This document shows positions 1 through 10,801 of a DNA stretch of 64,000 nt, piece by piece (the stretch's first letter is position 1; the number at the start of each line of letters is the position of its first letter). The notes beneath the pieces are model-generated. The model did not search any database. It had not been told where the DNA came from and saw nothing but the letters and a program-made list of their open reading frames with translations. The stretch spans positions 8,193,192-8,257,191 of the forward strand of contig OX457036.1 in assembly GCA_949752735.1 (NCBI GenBank), in the 5' to 3' direction. The DNA comes from Lumbricus terrestris (lineage: Eukaryota; Annelida; Clitellata; Crassiclitellata; Lumbricidae). The position numbers and the translations under genes are program-made.

Positions 1-398
1 TCTGGATATCAGACGGGGGAGCCATTCTGGAAATGGAATGGGAGGACGATTCGTACGATTGAATATGGACACGGGTCAGCGAATGTCACGGACCGCAGAG
101 CAAGGGAGGAACTTGACCCCCCGATGTATGTATGTATGCGTGTATGTGTCTCAGTAAGCGAAACATACATCATAATAATTTGTTTTATGATGACAGCAGC
201 AAATAATGTGATCATTGTCATTATGATCATTATTATTATTCCTAAATCAGAAGGATCTCAGGCTGACTCTATCCAATGTGACACTTATCACTAGCAGGAT
301 AGTACTTGTGGTAAATGTAGTAGTAGTACAGGAGGTATCAGTAGTGGTAGTAGCATAGTTACAGTAATAATAGAAGAATCAGTAGTGGAAGTATTTAT

Positions 399-660
399 AG
401 TGATAGTGGTGGTGGTGGTGGTGGTGGTCGGTGGTGGTGGTGGTGGTGGAGGTGGTGGGGTGATGGGGGTGGTGGGGTGGTGGTGGTGGCGGTGTGGTGG
501 TGGTGGGGTGGTGGTGGTGGTGGTGGGGTGGGGTATTGGTGGTGGGGGTGGTGGGGTGGGGGTGGTGGTGGTGGTGGTGGTGGTGGTGGTGGTGGTGGTG
601 GTGGTGGTGGTGGTGGTGGTGGTGGTGGTGGTGGTGGTGGTGGTGGCGGTGGTGGTGGTA
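399..660. repeat. GGT triplet microsatellite
   Basis: About 260 bp of (GGT)n with interruptions. Long frames here (poly-Val, poly-Gly, poly-Trp, poly-Pro) are repeat translations, not genes. Confidence 0.97.
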
Positions 661-2750
661 TACTATACATAGTGCGCATGTGTGTGCGTTTGATATGAAT
701 TACCTTTAAGTCTGTAAAACGTGATTTAAAATGCTTACTTCTGCTCAATATTGGCAAAACAGCTAGGAATTGCTTTTTTGGCCCACCATAATTATATATC
801 CAAGGTATACATTATGTGACCGATCATATATAATTATTCGTGTATATGTATATATAAAGGCTATTATGATTATGCAGTTTATCTTGAGCCCAGCCTAGGG
901 CTGACAGCAGACAGCAGTCGATGAAACCGTGTTCAGAAGATTAAAGAAGAAGAGGCATCTTCTGAAACAAAATAGTCTCCAGGAAAAACATTCTGCTTCT
1001 TTCTATATGGATGTTTCTATAATTGCACATCATCTTTAGCATAGAGCCAACAAATAATATATATGCATTTGTGTGTGTATAAATATATATGTGTGTGTGT
1101 GTACAAATTGTACATAATGTAGAAATTAACAAATACATGCACGTGATTTTATATATTATAATATTCGTAAGCATGTGAATATACATCGATCATAATATGA
1201 ATATAATGCATCCATTTATATTTACATCGCATATATATATATCTAAATACATGTGTATGTATATGAGTATGAATATAATATGCAATCATATATATTTATA
1301 CACGCAACAGAGACACATAAATGTTAGATATACATAGAGGTGAATCTTTAGAAAGAGATATAAACACACATCCAGGAAGCGATACGGAGTCATAGCTTTA
1401 GACAGAGACGGACGAACATAGAGGGGGACAGATGAGCGTGAATAGAGGGCCACAGAGGGATTCCTACATAAGAACTAAGAAGGTTTGATCGATGACTGTC
1501 TTGACGTCTCTGAAACGGAAGTGAGGTCACAGCGGACGTCGAGGATCGATCAAGTTGCCCAACATCACAATCGGTGAGGTAACTATTTCACGATACACAA
1601 AACAAGTCAACAGTGTTCAGACAATGGATGTCAAAGAGAAGTAACCCATTGTCATTTCAAGCATGCAGACGCTCCATCTTTAATTATTCACTCGCGTTTG
1701 GCTTATTCTCTTCTGTTATGGTTCACCACTCCTATAGTCTCCGATCCGTCCTGCAGTCTATTCCTTCGTCCGTATAGACGCTTTGTCCTTCGGTCTGTCA
1801 TTGAATACCTTGTTTTTCCATCTGTATTGCATTTCAAGTATGCTGTATTGTATCTCATGAGTCATTCTCAAAGTCACTTAAAAAATCGCATTAATTTTGT
1901 TCAGAGCTGTATGGTATACGTTAAGCGCCTTCGTGAGGTTCTATTAAGGGCATTTAAGGTGTTATGTAGTATATAGCTGTCCATCTATATTCATGCATAC
2001 ATGTATAGGCTGTTTGACCATTTGTAAAGCGTTAAGTTGACGACTTTTTTACTATAAGATGTGAAAAATTAAATCACGAAAACATCCATCGGAAAATATC
2101 GTAACGGTCGTTTTGAAATGTCCCCGAATTTTCATTAAGCAGGTCTAAGTCTGCCGATAATGGTCTATACTAAACACTGCACGAACGGTGCAATAAACGA
2201 ATTACTTTTATCAATGCAGCTCTATGTTTACCGTAGATAATTATGTCAGAAATTTTCTTCTAGCGTTTCGGCTATGGATACCATGAGATACCGTTACAGT
2301 ATTGAAAGCTACTGAAATGCTGATCAGTGAACATAATGTGTTTTAAAAGGTGATTTATTTAAACGACTCGGTCATTCACAAGATGTCGCTGACGCCTACA
2401 TAGAAAACCATAACATAAAACATAGAAAATCTACATAGAAACCAGAGCCTTCTATTACAGTAATAGGAGACTGCATGAAACGCTGCACTCGATTACACAC
2501 CTTTCTAATGGTACAATTCAGGTAATATATCCGTCAAGTTTTAAAACAGATGTTAACTTAATCCGTCTCTTAAAAAGGTTGTGCGCACGTCCATTAAAAT
2601 TATTTTCACTCAGCCATGTCGCCCAACTTAAAATTCTGGTTCTGAAGTAAAAGATTAAATTTTCGAATCTCGGCAGGTAATTTTTTACTTTGCGAATATA
2701 TTACAATTAGTCAATCGGCATTCATAGATGCAATTAATTGAATTCTTTTT
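661..2750. other. No gene seen
   Basis: AT-rich sequence with short TATATG and GTGTGT runs. No coding pattern, RNA gene or delimited transposon could be supported. Confidence 0.6.
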
Positions 2751-2753
2751 TCA

Positions 2754-3243
2754 TGTATGTATGTATGTATGTATGTATGTATGTATGTATGTATGTATGT
2801 ATGTATGTATGTATGTATGTATGTATGTATGTATGTATGTATGTATGTATGTATGTATGTATTTCATACATACACACATACATGCATGCATACATACATA
2901 CATGCCTACATACATACATACATCCATGCGTGCATGCATACATACATACATACATACATGCATACATACATATATACATACATACATATACATACTTACA
3001 TGCATACATACATACATACATACATAGATACATACATACATACATACATACGTACGTACGTACATGCATACTAACATACACACATACATACATACATACA
3101 TACATGCATGTATGCATGCATACATACATACATACATACATACATACATACATACATACATACATACATACATACATACATACATACATACATACATACA
3201 TACATACATACATACATACATGCATGCATGCATGCATGCATAC
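2754..3243. repeat. Back-to-back (ATGT)n and (ACAT)n microsatellites
   Basis: About 110 bp of TATG repeats switches at about 2865-2880 to about 360 bp of CATA repeats, so the two arms are complementary. Confidence 0.97.
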
Positions 3244-3690
3244 ACACGGGAAACGAAGTGGGACGGTGGGGATTCGATCCGGACTGGGTTGAGCGGGGTG
3301 TCGACTAACCTAACGTCCGGTACTGCAGAACTTCTACAAAGACAACTCCTAGATAATTGTTATTGTTTTCAAATTTTTAACTGGAATTTTAAGTTACACA
3401 GAAACCAGAATGTCGATTGTACTTATATTGTTTTTATTTGCTACGAATTAAAGGTGTCAACATTTAACGACCTCCCAAGCATGAGCTCCAGCTTTCTATG
3501 GTGATTAACCCAATACGTGAAACGCTGTAAGTGAATTAAACACCTTTCTAATGGATCCCTTTTAGGTAATATATTCGCCAAGCTCAATTATAGGTTTCAA
3601 TTACGCAACAAGCTGGAACATGCCATTTCCATAATTTAAACAAGAAAAATTATAACACATCAGTAATGTTTATAATATTAAATATTTGTT

Positions 3691-3861
3691 TCGCATTGCA
3701 TTGCATTGTATTCTATTGTATTGTATTGTATTGCATTGTCTTGCATTGAACTGTATTGCATTGCATTGCATTGAATTGTATTGTATTGTATTGTATTGCA
3801 TTGTATTGCATTGCATTGAATTGTATTGCATTGCATTGCATTGTATTGTATTGTTTTGCAT
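3691..3861. repeat. ATTGC/ATTGT pentamer minisatellite
   Basis: Thirty or more 5-bp units mixing ATTGC, ATTGT and ATTGA. Confidence 0.95.
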
Positions 3862-3882
3862 ATATGACCATTTATAAAGCAA

Positions 3883-4190
3883 TTATCTCAGCAATAGTAT
3901 TTCAGAAGCGCTCCCAATGCGATCGACCTCGAGGTAAGAGGCAGTTGATCTGAGTCGAAAGAAAGATGAGGAAAGACTATCACTGAAAAATGCGGAGCGA
4001 ACGGATGGTGGAAGTAAATTCCATAGAGAAGGTCCTATGGCGGCAAAGCATCTGGATTGAGACATGACAATCCTGACGTCGGGAACAAGGAGGTGAAGTC
4101 GCTCAGAGACAGGATCCAAGTGGACCTGGAAAGAGGGCGAAGCATAGGATCATGCAGGTACATCGATGCCAGACCCAGTTGAGACGCGAG
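3883..4190 (-). pseudogene. LINE (CR1-like) reverse transcriptase C-terminal fragment
   Basis: The minus-strand frame contains LHLLVPDVR, then SQSRCFAAIGPSLWNLLPPSVR, the typical end of CR1-group ORF2 proteins (GP-LWN-LP motif). Nothing upstream encodes the catalytic part, so it is a 5'-truncated relic. Confidence 0.75.
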
Positions 4191-4811
4191 AACTAAAATA
4201 AGAACTTTTAATTACATCTGTTCTTATGTCCTTATGTCCTTATGTCCGTTGTCCGTCTCCTCGTCGTCCTTTGTCCGTCTGTCTTTCAGGTTCATTCTTT
4301 AATGATCCCCTTCTTCTTTTTCCATATGTTTTCCACCGCTTCAAGACGTTCTTTCGAAGGTTACTCTGGCTTTACATCTGGCTTTACATCTTTCAATCCA
4401 TCCGTCCGTCCGTCCATACATCTATCCATGAATCCTTTCTGTCTTCCACCTTTTGTCCATCAGAACGCCTTCTTATTGCCATCGTATATCTTTCTTCCAA
4501 TCCTCTAATACATACTTTCTACCTACTTTCCTTCTTCCCTCCTTATACCCTCCCTCCCACTCTCCATCCAACTCTCCCTTCATGCCTCCTTGTCTCCCTC
4601 CCTTCCTTCCTTCCTTTCTTCATTCCCGCTTCCCTGTCTCCTTCCCTCCCTTCCATTCATCCTTCTTTCCTTTATTTCTCGATCCTTCTTTCCTTCCATC
4701 CTTCCCTTCCATCCTTCCCTCCTTCCTTCCTTTCCACAGCATTGTCTTTTTCCGTGCATCTTAATAATTCTTTCTCGCTTTCATCACTCTAAAAATCTAA
4801 GAGTGGTTTAA

Positions 4812-5863
4812 CCCTCATCCGCACAAGGGGGGTCTGGCCAGACCCCCCTTCATATATTTGCTGCATAACTTTTTTAGGAGTGATATTTTCTCAGATTGCT
4901 TTTATTACTTTGTTCCTATATTAATGAGCTACAATTAGCACGTTTAAACGACCAAATCGGTTTAGTGTTATGGAAGTTCTGAAGATAATACTGGCTGAGA
5001 CTACAATGATATGACAGTTTGGACAGTGAAAGCAACTATAAAGAATGTGGTCATGAAGAGATGCCAATGCCTGATGAACAACATTCAGATGTTTCTTCTG
5101 ATGAAAACAATGTGAAATTGAATATGATGATAAACACGATGATGAGACGGGACCTGATAGAGAAGTTAATGATGACAAAATTGTTTATACCGATGAAGCC
5201 GAGAGACCTAAATTATAGGCTAAATACAAGTAGGCCTAGGCCTAAAGATCCGGATAATTTTTGGCAGTCAAAAGCAATGCCAAAAGGACGTGCTTTGTTG
5301 TACAATGCAGTAACAGAAGATGTGGAATAAAATAATACGGACACATTGAGAATATTCAAGATGGTTTTGACATTTTTTTAACAGCCGAGATGAAAGACAA
5401 TCATCATTCGACATAGGCCTACAAACCCGAAAGCAACAGCTAACGGACTATGTGTGATACATGTTTACATTTTAGGTTTAGTCTCATTCCATTATTTTTT
5501 ATAGATATTTTCTAGAAAACAGTCATGTTGACTCTGATCATAAGTGCATTCAGCACTAAATTTACTAAAATTATGGTTTCTTTATTTTGATTTCCAAATG
5601 TACAACTATTGCGTCGATGAACATGTATGACAAACCGTCACAATTAGTGTAATTAAGCATTTAATTTAAAATTCATCATAAAAAATAATTTATATTGCAT
5701 AAAGAGACTGATACATTGTTGTTTTGAGTTACTCTGATAACGTCTTACAAAATTGGCATATAAAAATTACTATTTCCTATGAAAAACCCACATCAAAACG
5801 GGGGGTCTGGCCAGACCCCCCCTTGTTCAAATTAAGATGCATTTTAGCTCGTTCGGATGAGGG
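4812..5863. mobile_element. piggyBac-like non-autonomous element
   Basis: Inverted CCCTCATCCG ends abut TTAA on the left (4808-4811) and CTAA on the right (5864-5867), as for piggyBac transposons with TTAA targets. Near each end is a perfect GC-rich palindrome centred on TCTGGCCAGA (about 4825-4850 and 5800-5821). Most of a transposase is missing. Confidence 0.75.
5019..5330 (+). pseudogene. Fossil ORF in the piggyBac-like element
   Basis: A 103-residue frame lies inside the element. Its acidic, Ser/Asp-rich start (DEQHSDVSSDEN) resembles the N-terminal region of piggyBac transposases, and DNFWQSKAMPKGRALLYN could be a later fragment. The catalytic Asp region is absent. It is probably a deletion remnant of a transposase gene; the family assignment leans on the element's ends. 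Confidence 0.45.
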
Positions 5864-5867
5864 CTAA

Positions 5868-6066
5868 TCTGTAAATGCGATAATTTATCAACAAATAAAA
5901 CGGCGAAATTTGTAACTGTGGAAGATAACGATTATTTGATTGATTAATCGTTCATTAATTGAAAGATTGAACGACTATTCGCTAACCGCTTCTTATAATT
6001 TTATTCGATTATATGCCTAGGTATCATAACCTCTGTCTGTAATTAATCCAATAGGCCTACTGCTTA

Positions 6067-6121
<55 letters not shown>

Positions 6122-7400
6122 ATATGAGAACGTTAACAAGACTAGTATTCTGAACAAGTACACGTACCTACCAGATCTAAGTCATTACTAACTAGCAATA
6201 TTATTAATAATACTATTAAAAGACAACAAAACGAATAATGTTAGTTTTGCATTATTTATGCATATTGCTTAAAATTATATATGCATTTAATAGCAATTGA
6301 ATATTAGTAAATCTTTATTGCCTAAATAGCTAATAAATTTTTATCGTAAACAGCCCTGAATAGAATCCATCAGACGTTTTTCTGCCAAAAACAATCTCCC
6401 CTCTTCCTCGTCCATTTCACTCTCTCCATCCCCCCTTCCCATTCCTTTTCCTACTCTGTACATCTCACCATTCCTCCTTCCTTCCATCCTTGCAGAAATT
6501 CTCTGCGTGCTTACCACCCCAACCGACTGCCCCTCCAGCAAACACCCTCCAAGAAAATAATCGTCTGCTCTTTCGCGCCATTCCTCTTCTCGGATGCCTT
6601 CCGACGATTCTTCATTCGCAGGAATTTCATAGAAATTTCTGGCAACTTTTCTTCGTCGTCGGCAGCGTTAGAGAAAATATTATTATTACGGGCAGAAATT
6701 TATTAGATTCGCGTCAAATAAAGATAGACATTTTCTCAGATCGTGGCGTGTTAGATCGTAGCATACTCGCTTAGAGCAGAGCAAATTAGAACAAATCAGA
6801 ATAGAACGAAACAGAATAGAACCAATCAGAAAAGAACAAATTAGAAAGGAATACTTGACTCAACAGTCATATAATTATGCGAGTGATTGACCGAAATCCA
6901 AAAAGATTGGGCTACACAATTAGATCTATCAGATTATTTCATGGATAAATCATAGAATCGATCAAAGATAAGAGACCAGATTAAACCCTATAGATTAGAT
7001 CATAGGTTCGATAATAAAATTATTATTAAAATAGGACTGTAATCATACAGAGATCATCGCAGACTACATGGTAGATCAGATAGTATACATGTAGGTAAGT
7101 AGATCATAAATTACATCGTAGATTAGATCTTACGTTAGATCATCATTTTATATTTATATAGACTTGAACAGATCACATGACAAGGTCTTATCCTTAATCC
7201 TTCCAAACGAAACGTCGTGTATTGGACGATGATAGCCTATTATGCTCACAATATAAATAATAAATAATATATTTTCTTTAATTAAACGCCTGCAAGACGC
7301 ACTGCGCTTTACATTTACAAGTTATGCAGTAATCTTAATTAAACTTAACTACTAACTGAACAGACAGCTTTGTAATTACATGGCGCTAATAGCAGCCTAC
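5868..7400. other. No gene seen
   Basis: AT-rich intergenic sequence with degenerate AGAACAAATCAGAATAGAA (6770-6860) and TAGATCATAG-type repeats (6950-7150). Confidence 0.6.
6070..6119. repeat. AT dinucleotide microsatellite
   Basis: Uninterrupted TA/AT run of about 50 bp. Confidence 0.97.
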
Positions 7401-7404
7401 AAAG

Positions 7405-7485
7405 CAAATCCGCCCAACGGGGGCTCGAACTCACTACCTCTCGCACTCATGGCCAGCGTGTTAACCACTACTCTGTGATTACTGC
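7405..7485 (-). repeat. tRNA-like SINE head, second family
   Basis: On the minus strand TAGTGGTTAACACGCTGG resembles box A and GAGTTCGAGCCCC box B, 35-40 bp apart. No acceptor stem is evident, so a SINE relic is likelier than a working tRNA. Confidence 0.5.
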
Positions 7486-7850
7486 ATAATTAATATGTTG
7501 GTTGCCAAAATGAATGTTATGCCATTGTTAATCACCATGGATCCATATAAGAACTCCACCACTGCTCGTAGCCTACGCTGTGCTCTAGCAGTGCCAGACC
7601 CAAGCCTGCAGAAAGGAGGGGCGACACTAATCATTCTTGATATGACACAGTGGTACTAAACAGCAACAATGGTCCATATAAAAGTACTAAGTAGGCTATT
7701 TAGAACCACACGGGAATTATGTCATCTGCAAATGTGGACGTTTTTCCACCGCGACCGTAAATTACATGTATAATGGCCTTGACCGTGTTCTTTTTTTCAA
7801 TGAATGGATCGGGTGAAACCTTTTACGATCGCGTTCCGCTTGTCTGTGTG

Positions 7851-8022
<172 letters not shown>

Positions 8023-8409
8023 AATGGCCACCAGTCTTGAGCCACATAAAACGCTACCACGAGATAAAAGCACGGTCTAACCAGATTAGGCGCTCGCACC
8101 TGTTCCACAACGTTGCCTGCTGCTCCCTGGCGAGTAATAACTTCCGCAGATTGACGGTCGATGACCCGCGGCGTCACTGATCGAAGGCCGAATAAACCCA
8201 GGTTCGGCCGAGTAGCTTAGGTCGACGTCGAGAACTTACTCGAAGCACGATCCGAGGCTGCCCCGATAGAATTGAAAAGCGCCCGGCAAAGAAGTTGGAT
8301 TATGCTTAAGTGGAACGAAATGGCGGAGAGTTAAGGCATTGGCGCCAGCAGCAGATATATATGTTTGCAGGGAAGAGAAAAAATTGCCACAGCTAAATTT
8401 TATGGCAAG

Positions 8410-8619
8410 CAGGGCTTAAAGTGTGCCTGGACGGTCATGGACGGCGTCCATGCACTTATTTTAAAATATGAACGCCGTCCAGCCACTTATTGGCCAGCAC
8501 AGACTAGAAAGGTAAGGGGCGTCCAGGCACTTCTTTTGGAGAGGGAAGGGGCGTCCAGCCACTTCTTTTGGAGAGGGAAGGGGCGTCCAGGCACTTCTTC
8601 TTCCACACTTTAGGCACTG
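8410..8619. mobile_element. hAT-like MITE with internal 36-bp tandem repeat
   Basis: Ends CAGGGCTTAAAGTGTG and, inverted, CAGTGCCTAAAGTGTG. A perfect ATGGCAAG duplication lies at 8402-8409 and 8620-8627. Inside, the motif GGGCGTCCAGGCACTTCTTTT repeats about three times. Confidence 0.92.
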
Positions 8620-9023
8620 ATGGCAAGAGCATGAAAAATGCGAAGCTGTAAATAGAGAACTTCAGCCTAGTTTCCATTGAAGTTTTTACAATATTTACAT
8701 TTTTTTAAATGTCCAAGTAGCCATGATTGATTGATCGAAGCAGCACAATGTAGGCCTAAAGGCTAGCATAAAATTTGAAGAAAAACAGACATTGACATTG
8801 ACATGTGCATGGGCCATACTCTACGACCGGGGTAGGCTACGCTGCAAGTGCGACATTCGGAGCGAGTGTATATTTAAGCACATTTACCGATCCCTCTCAT
8901 CTTCATAGGTCTTCATTGAAAGTTAATAATGGTGTCATTGACTCATTTGCATTAGCCTACTTTTGTCTCACTTTAAGTTCCCATGTGCAGTGCAGTGTGT
9001 CACTTGGATGAGAATTTTATTGA

Positions 9024-9228
9024 GGGCGCGGTGGAGTAGTGGGTAGGCCTATGTTCGTTGCCTTGCAGGTTCGAATCCACCGCGTAACGACCTTGGGAAA
9101 GTCCTTCATTTGCAATTGCCCAGCGCTTCGGCGTGAAACTCCGATGCAGTACCTGCGCTGTAGTCGGGAGCGCTTCTGAGTAGAGAGCTTGAAGGGGCTC
9201 TTTAACAAAACAAGTACGCATACAAACA
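9024..9228 (+). repeat. tRNA-derived SINE, copy 1
   Basis: GGTGGAGTAGTGGGTAGG resembles box A and GGTTCGAATCC (9068-9078) box B. The body reads GCGCTTCGGCGTGAAACTCCGATGCAGT, ending in AGAGAGCTTGAAGGGGC. Confidence 0.85.
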
Positions 9229-9906
9229 AATATAATAATTATTATTATAATTATTTGCGATGGCCTTTGATTGATCTGTTATTGAGCTTTAATTTTCATA
9301 CTTGTTGATTTCAGCCAGCTGCAGGGAACCAGATAGCTGCTCCATTTGAGTGAATTTTTAATAATGAATTTTTAGAAGTTATCATGTATTTTAGCGATTG
9401 CGTGCTAGTTAAGCGATTTGTTGTCTTAATTTGACTTTGATGGCCATTTGCTTGTAAAATGGTTTTCAAACGTAGTCGCCTGTGTGTAGTCAATGAAGTT
9501 TGGTGCCTCGGGTTCTTGTAATATCGCTCGTTTGTTCCCGCTATGGATTCCTGCAAGAAATCTGATTAGAGCGTAAAACTTATTGCAGAAGTATTATGTA
9601 AAATAAGCCAAAGATTCTAAAGCAGTAAAAAACGTTTTAAGAAATAGGACGCGTGTGAATAGTCGATGATTTTTATGCTGATTTCGTTCCACGTCTTTTG
9701 CTATGTATGAGTGAAGTCCCTGGGTTTCGTATCAGATGGAAATGTTTGCTGAAAAGGTTAGTTCAGGGAATTATTAAGTTTCGTGATCATCTTGTCTCGC
9801 CTCCACAAGTTCCTTTTTCTGTCGTATTTTTTATTTATTTATTTGGTGCATTATCTCGGTTTTTCAAATCTTGCGTTGCCCCAGTCCACCTTAATGCTTC
9901 GACTTA

Positions 9907-10060
9907 GATGTTCCCTCATTCTGGAACAAGCTTCTATGCACTAGGCCTTGTGCTTTGTGCTCTAGACTGCACGACTTTGAACTGCCTGCGAAAGATGACT
10001 ACAATTTCATCTCTCACACTGTCTCGGACTGTCTACAGTGTTAGCTCTAGGAACCAGTAA
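9907..10060. repeat. Dispersed repeat, copy 1
   Basis: Shares TTGTGCTTTGTGCTCTxxAC, TTTGAACTGCCT and GGAACCAGTAAA with 31440-31610 in the same orientation. Confidence 0.6.
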
Positions 10061-10068
10061 AGATTTTC

Positions 10069-10464
10069 GGTACTTGTGGGTTTGACGACCCCACAGAAAT
10101 ATAAATTCGATTAAAAATATTTCCTGGCGAAATAGAAGCAGGATTTATCGCGTGAGGGTCGGTTAGGGCTCAGGTTAGGCGTCGTGAGGGTCGGTGAGGG
10201 TTAGTTTTAGGGTTAGTGCAGTCATTCTGCTGAAATTGAAGCTGGATTGATGAAGACTAATTTTCAATGAAAAATTGATGAAAAATATTTAGTGACAAAA
10301 TAGAAACGGGATTTATCGAACAAATTCTTGTCTAAGCAGAAGCTGGATCGATTAAAAGGGTTCTGGACAAACTAGAAGTTGGATTTATTAAAGATAAAAA
10401 CGCTACAACGTTAGTTCTTTCATGGAATTTATATTTCTGTGAGGTCGTCAAACCCACAAGTACC
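10069..10464. mobile_element. Foldback-type MITE, 396 bp, in the presumed 5' flank of the zinc-finger gene
   Basis: Near-perfect 40-bp inverted ends begin GGTACTTGTGGGTTTGACGA. A perfect AGATTTTC duplication lies at 10061-10068 and 10465-10472. The interior has TAGAAGCTGGATT repeats and a TTAGGG-like segment. Confidence 0.93.
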
Positions 10465-10726
10465 AGATTTTCTCCTTGCCTAAAATTGTGCTGAAATAGA
10501 TAGGTTTGTCAACCTGTCATATTTCTCCTTAAGTTTGCAATATGTTGCGATATGTTATATGTGTACATATATATATAATAACATTTTAACAAAAAGGTGT
10601 TTGTTCCTGTGAGAACCAGCTGTTGCCATTTGAATGCACAGGAGGCACTCATGGACAGAGAAACTGCAGATGAGCTCCTGAAGATGGTTTGCTTTGAGCA
10701 ACGATGAAGCAAAGGTGACGGTCACG

Positions 10727-10801
10727 ATGGACAGCATTAAGGATGAGTGTGTGGCGGCCGCTCCAGTTCGACATCCGATGCTCGACGATCTGAGAGAAAA
10801 G
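10727..10801 (+). CDS. Zinc-finger gene exon 1 (start exon)
   Basis: Twenty-five codons begin MDSIKDECVAAA and end in LDDLREK at a GTTGGA donor (phase 0). SIKDE fits a SUMO consensus. The frame closes soon after the donor and upstream of the ATG, as expected for a first coding exon. The donor is not a strong match, so this is the least certain exon. Confidence 0.5.

Noticed and set aside
385..757. Long frames encoding poly-Val, poly-Gly, poly-Trp or poly-Pro
   Set aside because: They are translations of a GGT microsatellite in different frames.
2728..3504. Frames of Tyr/Met/Cys/Val or His/Thr/Tyr/Ile repeats
   Set aside because: They come from the TATG/CATA microsatellite; the same applies at 55602-56371 and 63357-63674.
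4226..4811. Pro/Ser/Phe-rich frames up to 188 residues
   Set aside because: Pyrimidine-rich low-complexity DNA (CCTTCCTTCC), no domain and several overlapping frames.
9024..9228. Possible tRNA gene (box A and box B present)
   Set aside because: No acceptor stem pairing; the sequence recurs with a conserved non-tRNA body at four other places, so it is a SINE.
10145..10240. Interstitial telomere from the TTAGGG-like motif
   Set aside because: The repeats are irregular (TCGGTTAGGGCTCAGGTTAGG) and lie inside a delimited MITE.
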